Positions 41,617 through 54,786 of a DNA stretch of 64,000 nt are shown piece after piece. Under the pieces are notes generated by a model. That model was not told where the DNA came from and ran no database searches. It saw nothing but the letters and a program-made list of their open reading frames with translations. The position numbers were made by a program, and so were the translations under genes. The stretch is from contig JAGKQI010000084.1 of the NCBI GenBank assembly GCA_018806915.1, positions 620,001-684,000 of the forward strand, given 5' to 3'. Within the stretch, counting starts at the first letter, position 1. Each line of letters begins with the position of its first letter. The DNA is from Phytophthora colocasiae (lineage: Eukaryota > Oomycota > Peronosporomycetes > Peronosporales > Peronosporaceae).

Positions 41617-44224
41617 ATGAAGCCTGCGGTGTCACCTGAAGCTGACGCTCCCGTGCCTGAAACTGGCGTAAATGACAATGGCAGTCGGAGCTCACACATT
41701 CGCCGGTCACTTGATGGATCAGCTGAGTGGTTGAAAACCCTGCGGGGTCCGGCTCCAAGTGATATCGTTCCGCTCGAACGGCTTTCAAACCCCATGCGTG
41801 CGTCTTTTGACCAGCCCAGAATGGTAGCAAACACACCGACAGCGCACCGTTTATCATTTTGGCAAGCGTTTGGCTTACTTGGGCTCCCGATGCTGCTGTT
41901 TCTTTTTATTTCGATAGCGTGGACCGCGTGGCTGATCATCATGACACTGGCACCCAATGAGACAGCGAATTACCTCATGAACACTGGTGACTACGATGAC
42001 GGACAATTCTGGTTGCTGGTGGACCAGGACACTGGGATCAAGGTTGCTAGAATTTCTGGGCTTCTGCTCGTCGAAGTGGGGTATCTACATATCCTCGTGG
42101 AGATGCTCGTTTGGAGAACCGTTCCCGCCCCCTTTGCAGCCAAGGCAGGGGGAATTCGAAGGGCAAGTATTGAAGACAAGAAGTGTGCTCTTCCGGTTCA
42201 GCGGAAGCGAATGACTATCCCTGAATTTTGGCAAGAACTGACGGGGATCAATGGTTCCTATCGAAAATATTGGGTACGCTGCGCCATTTCTCTGATGGTA
42301 ATCTGTTGGTTGACATCTTTTTGCTGATTTACTAGAATTTGATACACAAACTAGCGGATCTAACATCTCAATTCGTTTTGCTAAGCAATTATCTCGAGAA
42401 GGGCTTTCCACGTGTACTTGTATATGGCTGGGCTGCATTTATCAGCTGCAATTGCTTATCCTGTGTCCAGAACATCGCTGAACAGGTATTCGGCCTTAAC
42501 AGAGATCCTCATCGACTCAATGTACGCACCATCGGTACTGATATTCAAACGCCTGACCGCTAAAAGTGTTCTCACTTTGAAAACAGCTTCGACCTCATTG
42601 CGACGATTGGATATCCAATTCTGGTTCTCATTTACTGCTACCGCAACTTCCACTTTGATCACAACGTATTCCGTACGTACACCCAAGTACTGCCTCCAGG
42701 AAGTTTCGAGATTATCGCCCGGCTCTTTGCTGACCCTGCGCAAGTGGAGTTTTTCCGGATCAACTTCAATTCTCTGCGTGATCAAACGCCCCTCCTTCTG
42801 GTGATTCATCTACTTATGAACTTGTCTTTTTGGCACCGCTTAAGAGGGGTTATTGAAGAGATGATGAGGACAAATCGAAGGCTGGTTTATCCTAGACGAC
42901 AAACAAAATTCCGCGCTCGACATCAAAACAGAGTTCCCAAGCCATTCGCGCTGTGCTTTACAGTTATTAGCGCCCTGGTGCTGCCATTTTCACACTACGC
43001 AATCGAGAATTCTCGAACAGCCTGTGGACCGTACGCCGAGTGTTTGGTATTTGCCTATCGCTTTCCTTGGAGCTCTACGAGCAACACTATATGTCCATGC
43101 AGATCACTGGTTAACATTGATCGGGCTCCGAAAACGTTCGACGAGTGGATAAACCCTGTGGATGTGACTGAGCAGGTGAAACGCCTAGCTGCTTCCGGAG
43201 ATCTCAAGGTGCTTCGTTTAATGAATCGCCAGTTGATTGAACTGCCTAACGAGCTGCAGAACTGTCAGCTTGAACATCTGTATGACATTAGAAAATCGTA
43301 GTTTTGGTCTTGATCTAACGTAGATTTTTTTTACAGGTCTCTAATCTATACAGCCACCAACTCGTTTCCGGATTGGACAAGCAACTGGAAGTCACTCGAG
43401 TTCCTGTAAGTAAGACTAACTTTTTTTACTTTCAAACCAGGTTATTGCAGTTCTAACTCGTTTAATGGTGCAGGCACGTGGAAGGCAAGCAAGGGAGTGA
43501 AAACCTTGTGTACTTACCAAAAGATCTCTTCAGCGACATGCCACACCTGCTCTTCCTCCATTTCGCCTTACACAAGTCGCTCAAGAGTCTTCCTGCTCTC
43601 GGTGGAACACCGAAGCTGCAGACATTGGAATTAGCTCATTTATTCGGACTTACTCGACTCCCGAATCTTGACAAAACGCTGGATTTACGAGGAATTGTCA
43701 TTGCGTTCCTGCCGCTTCTCGAAACACTGCCAGATCTCCTTTCGTTGCGGCATTTGATCAGCGTCACAGTTTTTCGTCCAAGTTTTCTCTGCTGCAATGG
43801 ATATCTCGGACCGTGTAACCTCACTCACCCGTTTTGTGATGCTGATACTACACACGGATTTCCCGCAGCAGCGTGTCTGACTGATGAATCTCTCCAGGCG
43901 AGTCCAACAATGGTGAGTTTCCTCTCGAGTTTCGGGCCTGCAGTTTGTTTCAAGACACCCGACAGCATATTGGAGTTCGCAGATATCCCAACCAAAACCT
44001 CCGTGAACATGTGCGGTGGTGTTCCGTATCGACGATGTGAAATTGTGGACCCCGTGACCAACGAAGCCTTTGAAGGTATGTGCTATAACCTCCGGATGCA
44101 AGTGTTGTCGTGCAATCCCGACCCGAACAACATCGCGGTGCGAAAGCTCCAGATCAGTTTGAATGTTGGCACTCCGTGTAATTTCGCGGAAGAAGCATGG
44201 CTTGGATGTACCAAATCGAGCTGA
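41617..44224 (+). pseudogene. Polytopic LRR membrane protein, paralog 1 (one-base frameshift)
   Basis: Exons 41617-42273, 42336-42521, 42587-43279, 43337-43405 and 43474-44224 follow the plan of paralogs 2 and 3, plus one extra intron (42522-42586). The start could also be the ATG at 41512. One extra base near 42477 breaks exon 2 (the frame LNRYSALTEILIDS continues one base off). Features: a disordered N terminus, a membrane segment FGLLGLPMLLFLFISIAW, the conserved NYLMNTGDYDDGQFWLL, further membrane helices, a Cys-rich loop (ICPCRSLVN), LRRs (LRLMNRQLIELPNEL) and a Cys-rich C terminus ending AEEAWLGC. Convergent with paralog 2, 67 bp apart. The role is unknown; surface sensing would fit. 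Confidence 0.7.
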
Positions 44225-44291
44225 TTTCAATGATAACAACCCGTGGTGACTGCACAACACAAATGGTTTTTGTATTTTCATTTAGTTAACT

Positions 44292-46883
44292 CTATCCGTT
44301 GGTACTTCTACACCCCAGCCAAGCTTCCACGTCGGGATTACAAGGCACTCCCACCCCTTCTTGGATCTGTCGTCGTCGAACTTTAATCTTGTCTGGGTCT
44401 GGATTGCACGCGAGAACCTGCATCCGGTGGTTGTAGCATATCCCTACTACAAACGTACCAGGAACGAGACCAGGGAATTGACACTGTTTGAATGGAATTC
44501 CCTCGCACATTTTGATCGTGTCGGGCGTTGGGATCTGGGAAAGAGGCACCAGGGGTTGGCAAACTGCGTCGGAAAACTCGCGAATCACTTGGAGTGTAGC
44601 TGGGGTGGCTTTCGGATCGGAATCGTCGAGACAAGTCGCGTTTTGACAAAGCGAATTGGACAGGTCACACTGTCCGAGGAATCCATTGCAGCAGAGTTGT
44701 CCCCCCTGGAACACCGAGAAGTGGGCGAGTGGAATGACAGGCGTGAGATCGGGAATAGTTCGCAGTAGCTTGCAGCCAGTCAACTCCAAGCGCTCAAGAT
44801 TCGCGTGGCGGGTTAAAGGGGGAAGACTTGTCACGCTGTAGAGTCGGGAATAAATGATGCTCCTTAGCAGAGGAGCTCCTTCAAGTGATGGCATTTTGAT
44901 CATACGACTTTGAATACCAAGCTGTAGGTATCTCAGCTCGATCATGTTGTTAAAGAGATCAGGAGCAAGATCACCGAGATTTTCACTTCCGACTTTCCCC
45001 TCAATTTGTCTATCAAATAAACGAAACGTTAGTATAAACATTCAAAACTGTACCAATGCAAGTCGTACAGATATTGCAGTTTCCGGAAGTCTTTTGTCCA
45101 CACTGGAAGCTCTTCAGTTGCACAGTTGATCAGAGAGCTACAGTACACATGACGAATAATTAGGAACTAGACAATGAATAACACTCACTCACTTTTTAAC
45201 GCACAGTAAGTTGAGGTTGTGGCAACCTCGAAGTTCCTTCGGTAGTGTCGTGAGCTGTCGGTTCACAAGTCGCAGCGTCTCCAGTGTCCCCGCAGCTGCC
45301 AAAGCCTTCACAGTATCCGTGCTGTCGACTGGGTGTGTCCACTCATAATACGTCCTTGGTGCTGGATCTCCGTCTACCAGTGCTCGACAAGGGCAAAACT
45401 CTGCATCTCTCCACCGATAGGCAAAAACAACGCACTGCGGGTGTAAAGAGCAAACGTTTTGTGACGTTGTGATCGCTCGATGAGTAGCTAGAACGACCCC
45501 GATACTGTATGTGACGAAGAAAAGAGCAAGAAATCGAGGAACAGGTTTCTGTGGGACACCACTTTTGTCCGTCGAGGAAGAGAAGGAGAAATACACTGGT
45601 TTGAGTTCGGTGGACCCTTTTCGAGGCACGGAGGCGGGGACAATATGCTTCTGCGTCTTGATCTCCAGCAAAACGTCGACTATTCGTTTGTAGCGGTAGC
45701 TGAAGGCGAGATTCATCCCGATCCGAAGGAACAAATCCGTGTAGTCGAGAATCCGGAGTGAGTCGAAAGAAGCGCGAAAGAGAGCGATCTCCGCTGGGTT
45801 GGCGAACATCCGAGCTCTCCGCTCGAACGTTCCTACGGGTAGAAGCTCCATGTTGATGGCGAAAACCGCGCGATCATAGTGAAAATTATGGGAACAAAAA
45901 CTCAGAACTGTGAGCGGGTAGATGATGGTAGAACCAAAATCGAAGAGCGAGTCCACGAGGATTTCAGCTAACGCCGTGAACTTGTTAAAGACGATGCCAA
46001 CCACACACGAAAGCGAGTTCATCGCTGCTAAACCGGCAAAACCGTAGACGATTCTGGACGGCATCCCAGCCTCCAATAGATCCCGAAGAAAGAGCGTTAA
46101 CATCACCATGTCGTGGCCTTTAAGCAACAAATTCTACGAAACCCTGGTTAGTATTTTACAACCACTTCGTTCAGGACTACGTACCCAGAATTTGCGATGT
46201 TTGCCATGAATTCCTGTATAATCCTTCCACTGTTCATACAATAGCCATGTAAAACTTGCAACAGCTCGGAAACATTTTTCCTGCATTGCCTTTCCTGGCT
46301 TCCCGGTGGCTGCGCTTTCCCAGGAGTTCAGGAGTGAGTCGAACTTGGTTCGAACTGCATTCTTCTCGGAGCGCCACAGCACCATCTCCAGTAAGACGTA
46401 CAAATAGAGAAATAGAACAACCACCAGTCCTGCGACACTGAACACCTGCAACGTGCTCCACTCATCTGGAATCAACCAGAATTGGCCGTCGTCAAAGTCT
46501 TTCGTGTTCATTAGGAAGTTGGCTGCATCGTTAGGTGCTACACTCAAGATAATGAGCCAAAGAGTCCACATAATGCACCCCAGAACCATCAATACCATTG
46601 GAAGTCCCAGTAGTCCGAAAGCTTCGCGAAAAGTAAGCAGTTTAGGTTTGGGGGGGCCATTAGCTTTTTGAACGATAAAGTGGATGCCACTGAGGCTTCT
46701 TCTTGAAGGGATATATGCTGGACCGGAGCGAATAGATGTCGGGGCGGTTGGTCCTAAAGGGGCAACCTCGGACTTACTTCTCTTTCGTTGCAGTCGCACC
46801 AAAGCTCGAACAGTTCTGGACAAACGCGCAATTCGGACTTTGGGGAGAGAATTGGAGGAGTTAACTGGGCCTTGTGCGACCAT
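44292..46883 (-). CDS. Polytopic LRR membrane protein, paralog 2
   Basis: Minus-strand exons 46883-46185, 46133-45205, 45137-45069 and 45009-44292 join in phase to 804 residues. The ATG at 46881-46883 opens a basic N terminus. Membrane helices: FGLLGLPMVLMVLGCIMW and VVVLFLYLYVLLEMVLW in exon 1, then YGFAGLAAMNSLSCVVG, a helix near FGSTIIYPLTVLSF, and FLALFFVTYSIGVVL in exon 2. Next come a CSLHPQCVVFAYRW...FCPCRAL Cys-rich loop, LRRs (LRLVNRQLTTLPKEL, INCATEELPVW, LERLELTGCKLLRTIPDL) and a C-terminal Cys-rich domain (CCNGFLGQCDLSNSLC, GICYNHRMQVLACNPDP) ending VEAWLGC. The 69-bp exon 3 encodes exactly one LRR. I know the layout only as an oomycete family of unknown function. Confidence 0.8.
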
Positions 46884-47689
46884 CGCGATGTACAAGTTTT
46901 CCCTTGACAATCCGACACTGAGAAAGAACCTTGCGGATGGAAAGCGGAGCAGGACCAGAACAAACGGCTTCCTAAGTTTAGGAAGCTTTAGATTTCCTAT
47001 TGATAGCCAGATTCACTCTATTGACGAACCAGATAGTAGATCTCTAGCTATCGTTGTAAAACACGGTCCCCCAATTAAAAAAAATGAAATACTGTTTCTT
47101 TGCTTTAGGATGATGCCCTATGTACAACAGTCATTCACAACTGTGCGGTTTGCCTTCAGTGATTCCTTGGTTTAGAACAGCATGCGTATCTAAACGAAGT
47201 GATCTTTCTAAATGCTACGATAGTGTCTGTCGAAATCCACCACCTGGGCAGAGACATATTCTTAGCCCACCGTAAAGTTAACCGCGTTCAAGTGCCCAAC
47301 CCTCCCCCGGCATCCTCAACGAGCGATAAATAGCTCAAGGCCTTCGTACTGTTTCCAAACTCCAGAAACTCCAGAATTAACGCCTTGGGATCCTAATGAA
47401 TAGAGTAAAGCACAGACTGTAGACATTTCTTGGGATAATATAACAGAATTAAATGCTGTTTACTTACTTTTGACGTGCGATGTAATACTGACCAAAGGGT
47501 ATAATTGTTTCCGTGTGTTGGATGACGAGATTAACCGTTGTCCAAATCGATTACCGTTGAAACTGTGTGAAAGCATTAAAATTTCTAAAAACGAGTTCTA
47601 ATGATTTCTAGACTCGTTCTAATCTGTCCCCGTTCAACTATTATAACCTCTGTTTCTCGATAGGCAGCCTCCTTCGCATCCTCTACGCA
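46884..47689. other. Intergenic, no gene seen
   Basis: Spacer between the starts of paralog 2 and the end of paralog 3. It contains AT-rich stretches and no recognisable gene or repeat. Confidence 0.55.
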
Positions 47690-50281
47690 CTACCGCTTCG
47701 TTCTGGTGCAGCCCAGCCACGCTTCTTCGACAGGATCACACAGATCACCAACATTTAATTGAATTTGACGCCGCCGAACTTGAATTTTGTACGGATCTGG
47801 ATTACAGGCTAAAACCTGCATCCGGTGGTTGTAACACATTCCCACAACCCAAGAACCAGCGGTAAGACCAGGTACCCGGCACTGTCGGTACGGAACTCCG
47901 TCACATTCTTGGATTGTTAGAGTTGTGGGGGTTTGAGAGATCCCAGTGTATGGCTGGCAGACGTTTTCCTGAAACGTTTGGAAAACCTTTAGTGTCGTTG
48001 GTGAGGCTTTTGGTACGGACAAGTCTTCTAAACAAGTAGCAGTGTTGCAGAATGGATTGCTGAGGTTGCACGTCCCGAGAAAACCATTACAGCACAGATA
48101 TGCGCCTTGATACACGGCAAAATGCAAGATCGGACCGATAGCCTTGAGGTCGGGAACCCAGGCCAAGCGCTTCGTAACGGTAAACTCCAGACGTTGCAGT
48201 CGAGGTACATTCTGGAACGATGGAAGCTCGGTGAACTCGCTCATTCGAGCTAGAACTAGACAATTCAGATTTGGAACGCCATCAAAAGGAGGCAGTCGAA
48301 CCATTCGTTGGTGAAGCCCCAATTGTAGATACCGAAGCTCCGGCATATCGCTAAAGAGGTCGTCTGCCAGATTCCCAAGGTTTTTACTACCGACTTTCCC
48401 TTCGATCTGTCTACACATATGAATCAGTATCGTATTTGGAAAAGTTCTAAATCTGTTAGTACGTACAGATACTGAAGCTTGCGGAACTCCTTCATCCATG
48501 GTGGTAATTCTTCAATCGCACAGTTCACCAACGATCTACCGTAGAATAGTCAGAAGAATTCTCTATTCTACCAAATAAACATTGAAACCTACATGAGATT
48601 AAGGTTTTGGCACTTTCGAAGCTCGTCAGGTAGAACAGTCAATTGTCGATTGATTAGTTGAACCGTCTCAAGAGTTCCTGCAAGTGCCAGAGCCTTCAGA
48701 GAATCAGTAGCATCCACTGGGTGAGTCCACTCGTAGTACGTCTTTGGCGCTCGATCTCCATCGATCACCGCTAAACACGGGCAAAATTCAGTTTCTCTCC
48801 ATCGATACGCGAAGACTGCACATTCCGGATAATCTGAACAAAATCTTTGTGAGACTTTAATCGACTGGAATGTAACCACAAGAATTCCGATACTGTATGC
48901 GAGGAATAAAATGGCTACAGACTTTGGAGCTGCACGTTGACACGAGTGTTTCCCACCGGCCAGCTTTGGAATCTCCAGTAGAGTGGAATATTGGGAAGAG
49001 ATCGACCCTTTCCTCACTCCTCGTTGGCTTTGTCTCTGGTTTTGAAGCTGAATTAATACTTCCACCACGCGTTTAAACCGATACGAGAAACCAAGATTCA
49101 AGCCAATGCGAAGGAAATAATCCGAGACTGAACGAATCCGCAATGAATCGAAGGAGACTCGAAAGAGCGCGATCTCTGTCGGGTTGGCGAACATCCGAGC
49201 GCGCCGTTCGAAGCTCCCAACCGGGAGGAGCTCCATATTAATTTGGTAAACAGCTCGGTCGAAGTCAAAGTTGTAGGCACTGTAAACGAGCACGAGGATG
49301 GGAAACAGCACAGCCGCACACAAGTCAAAGAGCGAATCGATCAGAATCTCAGCGAACGCAGTGAAACGGTGACTGAGGATCTCAAGCGCACAGAAGAACG
49401 AGTTTAATGCGATAAATACTGCGAATCCGGATGCGAGTTTCACTGGCGTTCCAGCTTCGAGAAGATCATGCAACATCATTAACTGCATCGTTAAATCCAT
49501 AGCTTTAAGGCACACGTTCTACCAGGCACAATATGAAGGTTAGAACTATCTTAGCAGACGGAGATTTTGGGCACGCACCTACCCACAATTTACGGTTTTT
49601 GCCTCGAAAACCAGTCAAGTCTTTAAGAAAAACGTAGAATCTCCAGATGAAGTTGTAGAACCGAGGAAGAAAACCCATTGTGGACAAATTCTCCGACTCA
49701 ATTCGACTCAGTACACAACGTTCAAGAACCCGATCTAGGAATGACCCCTCCACGTGATGATACTCCCTCCACACCACCATTTTCAGTAGAATGGTAGTAT
49801 AAAAAACCACAAGAATGGCGAGTCCTATGACGCTAAACAGTTGCAAGACAGAGATTTGCTCCGGAATCAACCAGAACTGCCCATTATCATAGTCGCTCGT
49901 GTTCATCAGGAAATTTGCCGTTCTGTTGGGTGTGATCGCGAGAATCAACAACCAAATTGTCCACGAGATACAAACTACCGCTACTACCACCATAGGAACC
50001 CCCAGAAGGCCAAAAGCATCTTTGAACGACACATACTGGAGTTTAATAGCCACGATACTACGTCGATGCAGCTTCGCCAGATTGGACGACAGTGCTCGAG
50101 TCAATCTCCGTTGTGTCAGGTCACTTGTCGACGGTGGGGAGGTTAACGGCACAACTTGAGCTTTTGCTGTCGAGAATTTACGTCGAGAACCGGCAAGAGC
50201 TGGCCACGCGCATGCTACAGGACCTTCCGGTCGCGTCTTCATTGTCAAAGTGACAAGAATAGTGAACGAGCAATGTCCCAT
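47690..50281 (-). CDS. Polytopic LRR membrane protein, paralog 3
   Basis: Minus-strand exons 50281-49583, 49518-48593, 48535-48467 and 48410-47690 join to 804 residues, exactly the length of paralog 2, with first exons of identical length (699 bases). Helices: FGLLGVPMVVVAVVCISW, AILVVFYTTILLKMVVW, and further ones in exon 2. The conserved NFLMNTSDYDNGQFWLIP, the CPCLAVIDGDRAPKTYYEWTHPVD loop, the LRRs and the C-terminal WLGC are present. The chosen ATG at 50279-50281 lies only 12 bp below the stop codon of the ATPase gene on the same strand; a second ATG at 50242 is possible. The function is unknown. Confidence 0.8.
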
Positions 50282-50293
50282 TGAAAAACCCTT

Positions 50294-53200
50294 TTACAAC
50301 TTCATCGGCAGTGCGTCTCGGTGGTATTTGGCACGGAAGTAGTCGCGCACGTAGCCGAGTACGAAGAAATGCTCGAAGATGAGCACAGCGGCAGTGTTAG
50401 CGATGCCCCAGCCGAACAGCTCCCAGCGGAAACCAACGGGCAGCGGGATATCCGGTAACCCCACGACGTTCGTGCTGCTGGCGACGCGGAACTGGTCGCT
50501 GAAGCGCGACGGCGGTCCCACGAACATGATGACAAGCACAACGAACAGCAGCGCGTACCAGAACAGGAGGAAGACGTTGTGCCAGATCGCACGACGGAAA
50601 CGTGAGCCCAACCCCATCGTGAGACCCGTGGACATTTGTTGGAAGCAGATGATAAACCACAGCGTCGAACCAAGGTTACTGTCTTGCAGCAGCCACCACT
50701 GCACCAGGTTGACATTGCTGGGTTGGAACGGGCAGTACCACGGCTGCACAGTAAGGTCGTGGATGGCGCCGTACAGGAACAACCAGTGAATCACGGCAGC
50801 GCCAACCAAAGAGCAGACCGTCGTGGGCCCAACCAGACTCGATGTCGGCCGCTGCGACCCCATTTTCTCCAGTGGACGCGCACGCGTGAGTCCGTACGAG
50901 ATGCCGACCAGGATGGCGCCGTCCAAGTACATGAAGCCGAACTGTGAGATGAAGACGCCGTTGTAGTACATGACCGTACGGCAACCGATACCGATGAGAC
51001 CGTACAGGATCAGGTACTTGACACTGGCGAAAGATGTGGCCAACGCTCCACGACCCTCAAGCACCAGGTCCACCACCGACTTGAGCGTACGCGACTTGCT
51101 CGTGAACGGAGATACAACCGAAGCTTCGGCGTCACTCAACGCCACGCCGACATGGGCGATACGCAGGGCACCGCAGTCGTTACCGCCGTCACCGCACATG
51201 CCAGTGACGGAGCCCGTGGCCATGTGAAGCTTAACACAGTCCACCTTGCCCTGCGGCGTCATGCGGCTGAAGATGCGGATCTTGAGCAAGATCTTCTGGA
51301 TGTCACCCATCTTGACGAGGAAGTCGAACGCCTTGCCGGTCACAGCCAGCTCCACGTTGGTGTCCACCGCCTCCGTCATATCCCGGACGTCATCGAACGA
51401 CAAGATCTGCTGAGTCTCCACGTCCTTCCACACGAGCATAGCACCGGCCTTCTCGTCCGCCACCATGTCGCCAAGAACCATCTGCGCGTTGTCATCGACC
51501 ATTCCACTGGCACGGGCGATGTAGCACCCGGTCATGGCGTTGTCGCCCGTGATCATGACTGGGCGAATGTCGCCCTGCTTCAGCGTCAAGATGGCGTCAC
51601 GTGAGTCCTCCTTGATCTCGTTGCGGAACATGATGAGACCCAGAAGCGCCAGAGACTCCTCGACCGCATCCCGGTCGGCTAGGAACGTTGCTAGCGCCGC
51701 ATCGTCCATCGCGGGCATTTCCTTGGACGCAATGCCAAGCACGTAGCAGCCGTTCTTCGCCAAATTCTCAGCCGTCTCGAAGTAGTTGGCCGGGATCGAA
51801 TCCTTGCTGGACACGGACGCCATCTTCTCGTACGAGCCCTTACAGAAGATAATGAGCTTATCAGTGCTCTTCTGCTTCATCACGACACTCATCGACATGC
51901 GGTGGTGGTCAAACTCGAAACGCTTCACAAACTCCAGCTCCTCGGACCCATCGGCCGACTGAACGACCGGCAGTTGGCCTTCCAGTTCAATCAGTTTCCA
52001 TTGAGTACTCTTGAACATCTTCACTTCTACCTCGTTACCCACCAATTCGCCGTTCAACGAGCCAACGGCATGGCACGACGCGAGAGAGAACTTCATCATT
52101 TGACCCAGAGTAACGTCGGTCATGTCGTTGAACTCGGGCAGGAACTCACCCGACTCGCCGATAGGGACGCATCCACGGTAGTCCAGTCCCTCCTTCGTGA
52201 TGGTTCCAGTCTTGTCGAAGCAGAACACGCGCACTTTTCCACACAGAGTGATACGCTGCGGGTTAAGACAGAAGACATCGAGCTTTTGCAGCCGCTTGGC
52301 AGCGTTAACCTGGCCGATGGTCATCACAACCGGCAGCAACGGGTTCAACACGGCACTGAACATGAACATACCTGCATACACAGAGAGAACGTTAGCACTA
52401 CGTGACGATGGCTGCGAAAACAAAGCCTACACATACCGTATACGAACGCGAACAGCGTGTTACTGAGACCAGCATTCTCGATGAGGAACTTCATAGCGAA
52501 GTAGGCGGCGATCAGACCGATGATAAACAGCACCGAGAACACGGCCTTCAGGTGCTCGTCGTACTTAAATCGGATCGGAGCAGGGTACAGAATGGCCTGT
52601 ACGAGCTGACCACGGCTTGTGTGTGCTCCCGTAGCCTGCACAATGGCGAGGATTTCTTCATCACGTCCCGACGCCAATGTTCGCGTACCGGAAAACAGTG
52701 TGTACTTCTTACCGGCACCTTCCGCGTCGTACACGTCACTGCTGTCGTTAGGCAACGGGAACTTCTGTACTGGCATCGACTCACCCGTGAGCATGGACTC
52801 GTCGCACACGGTGGAGCCCTTGACGATCACCAGGTCACACGGCAGTTCCCAGTTCTCTGCCACGCGCACGAGATCGCCGGGCGCCAGATCCGAAGACTTA
52901 ATGGTGATCCACTCGCCGTCACGCTTGACGGTCACGTCGGCAACGTAGTGGGTCATCTGCACGACAGACGAGAGCATGCTGCGCTTGGCGTAGGTGTTGA
53001 ACGCGGCCGCCAAAACGATCACGACCGTGTTGAGCACCGACACCCAGACGTAGTCCGTGAAGTACCAGACGTAGTAACACATGAGCTGGTAGATGTAGAA
53101 GAAGGAGAAGAACTCGTCCACGATCGACGTCGCCCACGACGGCATCTCCACTTCAATAGCGTTCCGGCCGACGATGTCCTGGCGACGGACATGCTCGTCA

Positions 53201-54624
53201 CTGGTGAGGCCCTGCGAGTCTGACAATATCTTGTCGTACGAGTTCGGCAGCACAACGGAACCGGGAATGAACTTGCCCTCAACGTCGTCAAACGTGTAGC
53301 GCAGGTGCTGGAACTCCAGGTAACGTACGCCTTCAGCCGTTGTGTGCACCGTCACAGTCTCCTCGCCCTGACGCGAGTGCGGGAACAGGAAACCTTCCAC
53401 CTTCAACACCATCTGCGCCACACCCGAGCGATCCGCCAGCATCGTCTCCGTCACTTCCGGTTTGTACATGAGCACGCGCGTGCACTTGTCCAGTGCCGTC
53501 GGGAAGCGGAAGAAGTTGAGAAGCTGAAAGCGGTAGACAACGACCACCACGAACCAGAACGTGGCGATCACCCACAGCGAGATGAAGACCTTAATGACGA
53601 CCGTGGTCGGGTTGAACCAGGCCGCGTACGTGTCCGTCGCGAGCTTTCCCTGGTTGTCACGGATAGTCAGGATGATAGGGATGTTGAGTAACACCGTCAT
53701 GAGCACGAAGTAGCCAAACACCACGTAGCCCACGGCCGAGTCTGTGTAACCTGTCTGTACGATATCTTCCGTGCTGTTGCGGAGCTGCACCTCGGACGGG
53801 CGGTCGGCCAACGACGGACGGGTGACTGACGATTTGATGCCGGGCGTCTCGGGGCCTCCACGGTGATCCAACAGCTTCTTGTCGCCGTCCGCAATAGAAG
53901 TCAACGGAGCCGCCGCGTCCGACGACTGGTTCACACCGAGAATCATCCGTAGCACGGCCCAGCACGCCAAACTGATGAAACAGGCCGCGTAGATGGCGTA
54001 GACGACCACGAGCGGCGTCTCTGTGAAGCTGTTGAAGCGGTACACCGACACGCCCGACGCAGACGTACACAGACTCTGAGCTGTGGTGTTAACCGTGCCG
54101 TCATCCAGCATAATACTGCGGCATACAGCGCCGATCGGCAGCGACGCGTTGTTATTGCGCGGATTGGGCGTGGACGTCCAGAAGACCGACGTGTCCGTCG
54201 AGTCCTCGGCCAGCGACGTGTTCTGCGTGTAAATATCGTTGCTATCCGCCTCGAACGTGCACTGCAATGTGCTCACAACGGCGCCGTTCACGGCCACATC
54301 GTGCAATCGGCAGGTCTTGGCGGCTTCGCCGTACACGTAACTGGGCGTGCTGGGCGCGTACAGCGACACGTCTCCGTCCGGGTCGTAGTTAACCTGTCGG
54401 CTCTTTTCCCAGCCTTCAGCGTATTCACTAGTGAATCCGTCGCCTTGCGGCCGATTGTACCGCACGTACACAAGACCGTTGGAGATGTCGGAGCCTTCAG
54501 GCGTGCCCAGGTCACAGCAATAGTATTCAGGCGCGTGGTTGATGGCACAGGCCGGATAGTCCAGTTGGGACGCCGTTCCTGCGACCAGCGCCGGCAACGC
54601 AGTCAGTAGCAAGGCGGTCCTCAT
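50294..54624 (-). CDS. P5-type P-ATPase (ATP13A-like)
   Basis: Minus-strand exons 54624-52437 and 52371-50294 with a 65-bp intron give 1421 residues. MRTALLLTALPALVAG is a signal peptide. A luminal region of about 200 residues with many Asn-x-Ser/Thr sites follows before the first membrane pair. The actuator has PGDLVRVAENWELPCDLVIVKG and TGES at 613-616. The fourth-helix motif is NPLLPVV (about 739-745) where P5B pumps have PPALP. NPQRITLCGKVRVFCFDKTGT (Asp782 phosphorylated) and MCGDGGNDCGALRIAHVGVALSDAEASVVSPFTSK-type hinge features are diagnostic of P5 pumps. P5B members move polyamines out of late endosomes or lysosomes; P5A extract misplaced helices in the ER. I favour P5B but the altered PPxLP leaves it open. 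Confidence 0.85.
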
Positions 54625-54786
54625 CTTTGATGGCCTTGGGACGTGAGCTCGAGCCAACGGATTGAGGAATGTGCTCCGGGCGATTGGAAGCGGAGACCGT
54701 GACCTTCAATCAAGCTGACGTGAAGCGTAGGTAACTACTCTGTACGCACAGCTGGATCACAAAGCCGCGTTGCCTACACTTTGTTG

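Noticed and set aside
46684..47175. Plus-strand ORF of 163 codons
   Set aside because: The first half is antisense to exon 1 of paralog 2; the remainder has no family resemblance.
51152..53223. Several long plus-strand ORFs
   Set aside because: They are antisense shadows of the GC-rich P5 ATPase coding region.
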